Assembly (NCBI GenBank): GCA_022575985.1
Contig: JAKSXM010000237.1
Location: forward strand, 6,590,501 to 6,654,500
Direction of reading: 5' to 3'
Source of the DNA: Anagrus nilaparvatae
Lineage: Eukaryota; Arthropoda; Insecta; Hymenoptera; Mymaridae
Length of the DNA: 64,000 nucleotides
Within the stretch, counting starts at the first letter, position 1; every line of letters begins with the position of its first letter. Under the pieces are notes generated by a model. It was not told the DNA's origin. It saw only the letters and a list, made by a program, of their open reading frames with translations, and did no database searches. Position numbers and translations under genes: made by a program. Shown here one piece after another: positions 46,720-56,200 of this stretch.

Positions 46720-48423
46720 TAAGAAAAAACTACTTAAATTAAAATAAATAGTCGGACTAAATGTATTATCATTATAATTATTAGTTTTAAATTTTTATGA
46801 ATGAAAGGGAGAGAGGAAAAAAATTTTTTTTTTTTTTTTAAACTATTTAATGCATACATACGTAAACATGTGTTTCTATTAAACATACTTATAATGTATG
46901 TGTGTTCTAAGTATTCTAGGTCGAGTATAAGGTGCAATTTACAGTGGTGCCGGTTATACGAAATAAAGAATAAAAAATTATAAATTTATGTTCTTTACTT
47001 TTATTAAAAAATAGGACTTTGCTTGAATTTAAAAAAAATATAAATTGTGTTTTTAAAGAGAAAAAAATTTTATTTTTCTTCAAATATGAATAAGTGAGAG
47101 GGAAAAAAAAATCTCTTTTATACAGCCTTTACTATTGTATCGTCAATTTCAATATCTTGTGTTAAAGAAAAAAAATAATGGAAAAAGGATTCTGAATGTA
47201 ATTAAAAAAAATTTTTTTTTTTTTTTTTAAAGGTAAAAGTTTCTTGAAGCACGTTATAAAACATTCCCAAAGCGGTGACCAGAAAAGTAGGGGAAGCACA
47301 GTACTGTGGAGAAAATTTCATTATAATTTGAGAGTAGGGAGAAAAGGTAAAGTATGTTATTACGCCTACATACTTGGTGTTTTGGGACATCAATGATCCA
47401 TGAAAGTTCAAAAACCGCTATACCTGTACCAAAATTCTGAGGTATTTGATTTCTTTGGCATAAAATGTCAAAAGAAATTTCTTTTTTAGGGGTAAAACAT
47501 TTATTTATTTCCCCGTCCGGTTTATAGGCTCTCGGAAAATCTTATTATCATTCATACAGGGATGATACGTCAGTTTCCCAGCACAATGCAAGCAGGTGAT
47601 TGTGTCATCACTGAATCGATTTCCCATAGTAAGTATGTGTTTTATCGGCGAGCATACTATAGTTCTCCCATTCTCTTTTCTTTTTGTAAATTCTCAATCA
47701 GTTGCGTCCCTTTATATGCATTTATTATTTTTTTTTTTTTTTTTGATAATAGTTTACATATGTAACTTTTCTAGCCAACCGATAAGGGCTGTTGCTTATT
47801 GGTAATTTATTTATTGATTTTTTTCTTTAATTTCTTTAGTATTAGTTTATTTGACTGAAATTTTAAATATTTTCAAGATACTGAAATTGAGCATGCAAAA
47901 AAAATTATTTCTGAGTCTTTGCTTTTCCATCTTAATTTCTTTTTAAAAAAAACACAATTCATTTGAAATATATATAATGTTATAATTCTTATTTTGCTTA
48001 TATAAAAAAAATATTGGTGTCGAATTTTGAGATAATTATATTATAGAGTACTTATAAATTTTAGATTATCAAATCTTAATGGATTTAATTACGCTATAAG
48101 AAATTATGAGTCTGATTTGTTTGCACTTTTTATGAGAAAATATTTTTTTATTTTAAATTTTATGTTCTTACGTTTAGTTATAGTTTGGTTCTTGTTTTGT
48201 TTCGCAATTAATATAAAGGAGCTTTTATTAAATCTGAGATTTTTAGTAAAAAAAATCTTTTTAAATTTTTAGTGACAAGTCTAATTATATTTTAATTATA
48301 TTTAATTATATTCTGTTATACATAAAGTTCAATTTAAATAAGAACTTATTTGTTTTTGAGAAAAATTAAAATATTTATTATTTTTATTTAAATTTATTTG
48401 AAATTTTAATTAAATACAAAACA
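46720..48423. other. AT-rich spacer with an unassigned GC-richer patch
   Basis: Mostly A/T homopolymers. At 47230-47640 the composition is more balanced. A 54-codon plus-strand frame without its own ATG runs from about 47232 to 47396 after a T-tract and AAAG. On the minus strand a 40-codon frame lies at 47627-47505. I cannot assign either. These may be remnants of a gene. Confidence 0.4.
47505..47627 (-). CDS. Possible 40-aa Cys-containing fragment (unassigned)
   Basis: ATG at 47627, stop at 47507-47505. It contains DDTITCLHCAGKL, which faintly resembles the C-x2-C-G half of a BIR zinc domain, but the His and Cys that should follow are not present. With no flanking supporting frame it may be a gene remnant or chance. 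Confidence 0.2.
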   Translation of the reverse strand: MGNRFSDDTITCLHCAGKLTYHPCMNDNKIFREPINRTGK

Positions 48424-49867
48424 ATGGTGAGTAAGGGTTTTGAGCTTATATATTTATTTTGTTTATGCGTATATTTGTTTCTCTAAATATTGGATGTATT
48501 TATAGGTGGGATTCCATAATATTGATGATGATAGTTTCAGACTGATTTGGGATTATTTGGATTTTGAGGATCGTAGTAATTTAATGCAAGTGGATGTTAC
48601 TCTACAAGCTCGTAGTCAGTTTGAGTGGAAAAGGGAAAAATCTTTAGTTTTAAGTTATGTAGGAAATATTAATGAGATTGATCAATTTGAAACAAGTGTA
48701 ATTGATTTGCGTTTTCGATCTGCTGATTTTATGCTGAATATATTTCCTTCACTAGTTAATTTAAATAGATTGACTATATTGCATAAAATAATGAGTACGC
48801 GTTCCGAGCGAGATTTTAGTATAAAATTGCTTCATTGCGCATTGAAAAACTGTTTAAATTTAAAGCATTTAATTTGTTTTGGGGTTCCATTCACTGGAGA
48901 AATTTTTGGAGAGATGCATAAAAATTCCATAATTTTAAATTTACAGACATTACATTTTGATAGTGTGATGGAGTCAGCGTTTCATAGATTAAATTCGTTT
49001 TTAAGTGGATGTAGGGTTTTAAAAGATTTAAATATGCCATATCTCAAGCTTATACATCCTATTATAGATATGTATAGGGAATGGGAGATGCCAATTTTGT
49101 CTGGTACATTAAGAAATTTAAGTATTGGGGGAATGTTGTCAATTAATTTTTCGAAGAGTATTCCTTCGTTTAAGAATTTAATTACATTTATTAGCCGATC
49201 GAAAAATCATGAAATGTTACTTTTATCTCCGTTACGGGTTAGGAAATTTATAACATGTCAAGATTTAGTAGAGCTTGCTATACCCTATACTAATATTATT
49301 GACATTGATTTTATAAATATTGGGAATAATTTAAAAAATTTAAAACGATTAGATATAAGTGGATGTTTTAATTTAAGTGTTGAAGGTATGAGGAATTTCA
49401 ATTTGTTTGTAAATTTAGAACAATTATCAATAGGCTTTATTTATGTTTCAGGGCGTTGGTTACGGGGGTTGGGTAACTTAAAGATTTTGCTAATAACTGA
49501 ATCTTCTATTTCGTTTTTAAGAATGCTGCAGTTTGTATATGAATTGCATAGCTTGGAAAGTATAGTCATTTATAATACAGTTTATCAGTTTGAATTTTTT
49601 TTTATGATAGATAGTTATTTTAAGGATGAATTTTCTGATTTCTTAAGGTTTTGGGTTAATCAAGGTCGTGTAATTAATTTTTATTTGGAAGGGTTTGTTT
49701 CGGAATATATGGGGCGATTACGCGAATTAGAGGGTATAAATGTAACATATGGTGTTCCTAATTGTTTATCTAAAACAACTGCTCATATGAATTGGTTGTC
49801 CTTTCAGTCAGGAGTTAATATATTGGTAAATAGGGATTTTCGAACTCATTACGATGACGATGAATAG
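48424..49867 (+). CDS. F-box / leucine-rich-repeat protein (antisense accessory gene)
   Basis: The ATG (48424-48426) is the last codon of exon 1 and is followed at once by GTGAGT. Exon 2 starts at 48506 after TTTATAG, giving 454 residues to the stop at 49865-49867. The N-terminus (DDSFRLIWDYLDFEDRSNLM, about residues 8-27) fits an F-box. From about residue 75 on there are repeated leucine-rich units (LVNLNRLTIL, LNLKHLICFG, LQTLHFDSV, LRNLSIGG, LKRLDISGCFNLS, LEQLSIGF, NLKILLITES). F-box proteins bind Skp1 and bring targets to SCF ubiquitin ligases, the LRRs choosing the target. An AATAAA lies at 49998-50003. It is complete, with one 79-bp intron. Host capture is likely but I cannot name a cellular orthologue. 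Confidence 0.82.
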
Positions 49868-50090
49868 AGTATATATTTTAATATTTTATTATAAGATTTA
49901 ATTTTGAAAAAAGAAGAGATAAAAAATGTAATTATAGAAATTATATGCTTAGTCATATAAATGAGTTTAAGTATTGTAAATGTTTTTATATGAAGGAAAT
50001 AAAATTTTGTGAAATGAAATTTTTAAATAATAATTTATTTGAATAATTATTCAAATTTTATTTATCGCTCGATATTAAGGAGTGAAGTTT
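49868..50090. other. 3' end region of the F-box gene
   Basis: Carries AATAAA at 49998-50003 in the plus orientation; otherwise AT-rich. Confidence 0.5.
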
Positions 50091-50756
50091 AAATTAATAA
50101 TTTAGAACGTGACTTTTACGAGCATAATTTGTTGTTTATTAATTTTTAAAAAACATTAATCCAACGTTTCGATTACAATGTAATCTTTTTCAAGGCTGGA
50201 ATAATATATGACATTAGTTTACCATAAATATACATAGAAATTTTTTACAAACATAAAAACTTACAAGATGGAATAGTTATTGACAAAACTGTTTTAAAAA
50301 AATATCATAAAACGTTGTGGTATGCATAATAACTATGTGTGACATAATTGAAACAATAACTGTAAAAAGATTTAATTATGCATGTATAGTCAAAATATAA
50401 TTAAAAAAATATAATTAAAAAAATTAATTTTTATTTATTTTTTTAATTATATTTTGACTATACATGCATAATTAAATCTTTTTACAGTTATTGTTTCAAT
50501 TATGTCACACATAGTTATTATGCATACCACAACGTTTTATGATATTTTTTTAAAACAGTTTTGTCAATAACTATTCCATCTTGTAAGTTTTTATGTTTGT
50601 AAAAAATTTCTATGTATATTTATGGTAAACTAATGTCATATATTATTCCAGCCTTGAAAAAGATTACATTGTAATCGAAACGTTGGATTAATGTTTTTTA
50701 AAAATTAATAAACAACAAATTATGCTCGTAAAAGTCACGTTCTAAATTATTAATTT
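50091..50756. repeat. Perfect 321-bp inverted repeat with 24-bp spacer
   Basis: Arms 50091-50411 and 50436-50756 are exact reverse complements wherever I compared them, around the spacer 50412-50435. Near the outer part of the right arm is a 6-bp stem GATTAC-ATT-GTAATC followed by GAAACG. The reverse copy is in the left arm. It separates the convergent F-box (+) and exonuclease (-) genes. Confidence 0.93.
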
Positions 50757-50908
50757 GAAATTTTTAAACTTGTGTGAGTATGTTATTGTAAATTTTGGTA
50801 TTTATACCGGTCCTAGAAATTTATTTTTTGTGGTATTTAAACATTATTATTATTATTATTTTTATTAATAATTTATTTATTTATTTATTATTATTATTAC
50901 TTTTGATA
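50757..50908. other. AT-rich 3' flank of the exonuclease gene
   Basis: Contains (ATT)n and (TTTA)n microsatellites, no coding sequence. Confidence 0.5.
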
Positions 50909-51541
50909 TTAGTTGTAGTTTAAAATATTTAAAATGTTTGCTTTTATTTCGTAAGCAGAAAATTCTATGGTATTTTTGATTAAATCAGTTTGATTAAATC
51001 CTAGATTTTGAAGTACTTTTCTTAAACATCTAACATCATGAATTGCATTATGAGCGGTGTTTAAATTATAATTTGGAATAAGTTCTTTTGACAAATTTTC
51101 TAAACTGTATGAAGGTTTTTTGATTTTATCTTTAATTAAATTTAATGAGTCTATGAAACCGAAAATGTTAGTTTTTAAGGCAATATCAAAATTATGTCTA
51201 TATGCATCTCTAATAATAAATTTAAAATCAAAAGCAAATCCGTTATGAGCTACTAGTATAATTTTTAAATTACTTAAATTATTAATAAAATGTATAAATT
51301 GGTTGATAGCTTCATGAATTGAAATAGTAAAAACTTCTTGATTACGTACAAACATTCTATTATTGTGAATCGTAATTCCTGTGGTTTGTATAGATTTTGG
51401 GTGCATACGTTTATTGTTTGGTAATATGTATACGTTAAATTCCTGATCATAGTATTTTGCGGCAATTTGGATAATGTCGTCTTGTTTTTGATTGAATCCA
51501 GTTGTTTCAATATCTAAATATACAATAGGAAGTTTTTCCAT
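50909..51541 (-). CDS. DEDDh-family 3'-5' exonuclease
   Basis: 210 residues, ATG at 51541, stop at 50909. All catalytic motifs of the DnaQ/DEDDh fold are present: Exo I with D10 and E12 in YLDIETTG, Exo II with D105 in HNGFAFDFKF, and Exo III with H164-x4-D169 in HNAIHD. Members include DNA-polymerase proofreading subunits, TREX-type nucleases and RNA-trimming ERI-type enzymes; the substrate here cannot be told from sequence. There is no polymerase or RNA-binding domain, so it is a stand-alone nuclease. It is the only accessory gene of the mid-region that lies on the sense strand, and has no intron. It is divergent to the coiled-coil gene at 52006 with about 460 bp between them. Confidence 0.88.
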   Translation of the reverse strand: MEKLPIVYLDIETTGFNQKQDDIIQIAAKYYDQEFNVYILPNNKRMHPKSIQTTGITIHNNRMFVRNQEVFTISIHEAINQFIHFINNLSNLKIILVAHNGFAFDFKFIIRDAYRHNFDIALKTNIFGFIDSLNLIKDKIKKPSYSLENLSKELIPNYNLNTAHNAIHDVRCLRKVLQNLGFNQTDLIKNTIEFSAYEIKANILNILNYN

Positions 51542-52005
51542 ATTGTTTTATTTCTTGGTTAAAATTTTATAAATTGTCCACTTTTTCTTTTGGTTTCCTT
51601 GTCGTTTGGAAAAGTTTTAATCTTATCTTTCTTTAAATCTTATAGTTCTGAAGTTAATTTTTTTCACCTATTAAGAAAAAAGGCAAGTGTGATGAAAAAG
51701 ACTATGTGTAAAAGTGTATATGTGTGTAGAATAGTGCATTTTTATAATTTAGATTGAAATCATTTATATGCATAAGGGTTTTTGGAATTGTATTACCTGG
51801 AATTTTTGATAAGATTTGCTTGGTAAATGATTTTAATATATATATGTTAGAAAGAGAAAAAAATAGAAAATTGAAGAGGGGATTTATTACTGATGGAAAA
51901 AAAATTTTTTTTTTGTATTAAAGTCTTATTCTATAGTGTTTGCTCACAAAGTATTTAGTAAGAGGTGATATATATATTTTTTTTTTTTTTTTTTATTTTT
52001 ATACA
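51542..52005. promoter_or_regulatory. Divergent intergenic region between exonuclease and coiled-coil genes
   Basis: The two starts face away from each other across 464 bp, so the promoters of both genes must lie here. A TATATATAT string at 51968-51976 precedes the plus-strand gene. No consensus motif decides more. Confidence 0.4.
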
Positions 52006-52500
52006 ATGGATACTTTTGAAAGTGTAAAATTGGAATTACTGATTAGAAAATTGGAGTATTTGAAGAGAACAATGACTGATGAGGAAAAAAATTTTGATGC
52101 AAGATTAGAAAATTTTAAAAGTTTTGTGGAAAATAGAATGAAATTTTTCTCTGAAGTTGTAAATTGTGAAGTGTCATTGTTACAAAAGCAACGTGAGAAT
52201 ACTAGAAATTGGTTTAAGGATGAAATTAAAGATATACGTATGAAATTTGAAAATTTGGGTGTTGCTGAGGGGGTCGTCCAAGGAAAATCTGTAAAAATTG
52301 GAGAAGAAAGAGATCCTGAACCAGATTATTCCTCAAATGAGGAGGGGCAAAATGAATCTTCTGTGGGAGAGGAAAGTGAATCTGTACCTGGTTATTCTTC
52401 AAATGAGGAAGGGCAAGGCGAAGCTTCTGAAAATCCCGGGGTTTCGCCATTTTGTTATTCACCAGATTTTTCACCTGATTCACCGAATAAAGACATTTAA
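52006..52500 (+). CDS. Coiled-coil protein with acidic repeated tail, 164 aa (antisense accessory gene)
   Basis: The first convincing ATG is at 52006; an in-frame upstream start would add an improbable poly-Phe stretch translated from a T-run. The first 90 residues are heptad-like (VKLELLIRKLEYLKRTM, FVENRMKFFSEVV). The tail has a YSSNEEGQ module twice, each preceded by an acidic Glu-rich spacer. It ends with Ser-Pro motifs (FCYSPDFSPDSP) that look like kinase sites. AATAAA lies at 52564-52569. No family recognised. Together with the 108-aa protein at 43604 it forms a pair of antisense coiled-coil proteins of unknown role. Confidence 0.7.
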   Translation: MDTFESVKLELLIRKLEYLKRTMTDEEKNFDARLENFKSFVENRMKFFSEVVNCEVSLLQKQRENTRNWFKDEIKDIRMKFENLGVAEGVVQGKSVKIGEERDPEPDYSSNEEGQNESSVGEESESVPGYSSNEEGQGEASENPGVSPFCYSPDFSPDSPNKDI

Positions 52501-53229
52501 TTGATTTGTGGATAAAAAAAATTTTTAAAAGAAAATGAAATTTATTTTGTAAGCTTCTTTTAAAATAAATGGTTTCTGAGTTTAAATATAAAAGTGCATA
52601 TTTTTTTTTGTTATTATTTTTGTGTTGTTTTTGTTTTCAGAATTGTAAAAATAGGTGAGTTTTAAATTAGTTATGTTAATCGTGTTTTCTAAATCAAGCA
52701 GGGTTTTATTGATAATTTTATAAAAATTCTATTTTTCTAAGATAATTTTTCTAAAGAGCACAACGTAGAAATATATGTTTTTATTACTTGGGTAATTTTG
52801 TTAAACTTAAAATATCTTATTTTATGATAATATTCTAACTAATAATTAAAAAGATTAGTATTTTTAAATAATAATTGATTTATATTACGCTAAATATTCG
52901 GATATAGGTGATATATATATGAGTAAAAATATGTTTTATGTATTTAATATTTTATAATATGGAATTTAATTATATATTATTGATTTTATAATAAGGTTAC
53001 TATAGTCTTACATTAGTTAGATGGATTATTTGAACTTATATCTATAAATAAGTAAGTAATAAGGGTAAAATTTTAAACTTAAATTACTATTGTAGGTGTT
53101 ATTTTAGAATACTTTATATTTTTTGTTGTTGTTTTTTTTATTTTTGTATAATTTTTTTGTACTTTTTAATTAATGTATTTATGTATTTTTTTTTTTTTGT
53201 TTATTTTACTATTTTTTTTTTTGTTTGTT
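52501..53229. other. AT-rich spacer between the coiled-coil gene and the pol stop
   Basis: Holds AATAAA at 52564-52569; near pol it is T-rich. No gene. Confidence 0.5.
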
Positions 53230-56200
53230 TTATACATCTGTATCGCTACTAGGAGCATCATCTAGCCAGTCCGTATTTTCTTCTGTAGGTGATTCGCAGA
53301 TATTACCGGGTTCTGTAGCTTCTCTAGCCGGTTTTAATAAATTCATGTGGACAACTTTTCTTATTTTTCCACATTTTATTTCGGCGTTATGTTTATCGTA
53401 ATCTATGCACGTGATTTCAAAAAATCCTAAAAAGGATGGTTTGGAGTGTTTTTCGCCGCTCCTGTTATTTATTAGGTAAATTATGTCACCAGTTTTAAAA
53501 TGTATTAAATTTGTTGACCTGTCATAATATTCCTTACTTTTATATTTTCTTTGTCTTTCCATAAAAATTGCATTAATACGCATTTCTGACAGTTTGGTGG
53601 TCATATCAGCAAGGTAATTATCATATAAAAGTATTTGTTCTCTAGGTGGGAATTCTGAAGGTATTCTAGCTTTGTATCCATAAATCAAAGTAAATGGAGG
53701 GTATCCTGTGCTTTCATGTTTTGTAATATTAAATGAAAAACAGGCTAATGGCAACCATTTTGGCCAATCATTACATTCAGACATATATATTTTAAGGTAA
53801 TTAATAAGTGGGGAGTGAAGTCTCTCAATGCATCCTTGGCTCATCGGGTGAAACGCGCTACTTTTGTACTTCCGTATTTTGAAAATCCTTGCGAGACCTT
53901 GGATGACCTTGTTACAGAAATGTGTCCCTTGATCCGAGGTCAGAATTTTAGGAGGACCATGCTTTGTTATGACATTATTAACTAATGCTTCTGCAACTTC
54001 CGTGGCTGAAGTGCCATGTAAAGGAGCAGCTATAAAAAATTTTGACATTATGTCAACTACGGTGAGTATCCAACAATAATTTTCAAATTTTGGTAAGGGT
54101 CCATGTAAATCTATGCTAATGTGGTCAAAGGGATGAACTGGAGAGTCTGAAATAGCCATGGGTAATTTAGTTTTGACTCTGGTAGATTTGACTCGTTGAC
54201 ATGTTGGACAACTGCGTATAAATAACAGTACTTCATCTCTCATGTGACGCCAGTAATGCCTTTCCGAGATTTTCGCTAAGCATTTGTGATATCCTCTATG
54301 TCCGCTCGTAGGAGGTTCGTGATATTGCCTAATAATTCTTTGTCTTTCTTCGGGAGGAGGTACTTGTAAATTGTCATGATAAAAAGTTGCTAGGATCTTT
54401 TTGCTTCCTAAATAATGATTTAATCTACTAATAAAATTTAATACTTGATTTGCGTTAAGAATATCTAGATCTTTAATGATTGAAATTGATTTAAAGTCAA
54501 ACCTGTCGATTAATGCTGCAAGATTTTTTAATGTTTTGTCTAAGTCAGTTCTCATAAACTTAGAGTCTATAAAAGGTTTGATAACTAAAGCGATTAAATT
54601 TTTATCTAATAATGGTATTACGATTACTTCGTGCATTTTTGGATAGTTACGAGTAATATCAGTAAGTCTTAATAAATTTTTTTCAATCAATGTACTCAAT
54701 ACTTCGGTTTGGTGTGCATCTTCAGTGATGCAAAAAACTAAATTTTGGAAACCGTGGTATGGGTGCTCTCCGGATATATCAACACATTTTAAAGGGTTTA
54801 AATTTGTATACTTAATATTTTTCTTATAGACCCATGGTGGTTTTCTAGGGGATGGTTCATGAGGGGTTTTATCTATGGGTTTTTCTTTTCCTGTTTCAGC
54901 TAACTCTTTTGATTTTTTTGAATTATTTTCGTTATGTGATTCAAGATTTTCAATTTCCATTGGGATTTTTATAGAATTTTCTGGAATATTCTCAATATTA
55001 GTGTTTTTAATTAAAGGGGTATAATGATTTGAAGCTAAATGTAAATGAAAAGTTTCAAATTTTTCACCTGCATAATAATAATTGAATTGATTTAGTTCAT
55101 TATCGCAGTAATGTACACATATATTTTTCTTAAATTCTTTTGCAAATAAATATACACAGTCGCTATCTCCCCATTCTTTGTCTTTGCTTAAAATATGGAA
55201 TGTGCTATCAGTATTTTCACAGTATTTTAAATAATTACTAGTTTTTAATTTATTTTTCAATTCTTTTATACTTAAATTAGTTTTTAATAAAATTACGAGG
55301 CTGTGGAATAAACAATCACCATCATTAGCTACTTTTAAATACCTAGTGAATTTTTCATTGGGTTCAGCACATTTTTCTATAGGGTTATAACGATTAAATT
55401 CATTTGGGTCATCAATTATTTTTTTATATTCAATTTTTTTATTACTGGTGGGAGCACATATTATTGCATTATCAGCTTCATTTTCTATTTCTTTAATATT
55501 TCCATTTTTATTAATATTTTCGATTTCCATATTTTCTATGTTATTATTTTCTAATTTATTATTTATTGGGTTATTTTTTAAATTATTTTTGCTTAAATTT
55601 TTAGTAAATATCGTAATTTCTGAATTTTTATCTATTACTTTGACATCTAATGATCCTTCAAATAAAATTTTATCTTGTATTTTTGCTTTATTTAATGTTA
55701 ATTTACATTTTTCTGAATCAATTGATTTTAATTTACTTTTGTTTAAAATATTATTTTCTGCATGATCTAATTTATCCATTTTATGTTTTAATATATCTTG
55801 CATAATTATTTCGTTTTCAGAAGTTGTTGCAGAATTTGGTATTTCTAAATCAGAGGTGTCAGAACTGGAAGTTCTTGGTAATTTAAATGATGAGGCTTTT
55901 GAAACGCAAGGGGACATTGGAGGTGGTTTATAATTCATGCCAGGGTATTTTGGGGTAAGTGGAGGGATTTTGGGTTTATCTTTTTTTGGTCTGCCTCTAC
56001 CTCTTTTAGGGATGTCGGAGGGTTGAGGGTAAGGTTCAACATCTTTTCTAGGTCTACCTCTGTTTCTTTTTATTGCTTTAGTTATTAGGGGATGGCTTTC
56101 TTCTGTCACAATTTCAACCTTTTTTATGATTGGTTTGGGTTTTTCAGGATTTTTTTTTGGTTTTTTCTTTTCAACATTAGATTCAGAACTACTTTCGAAA

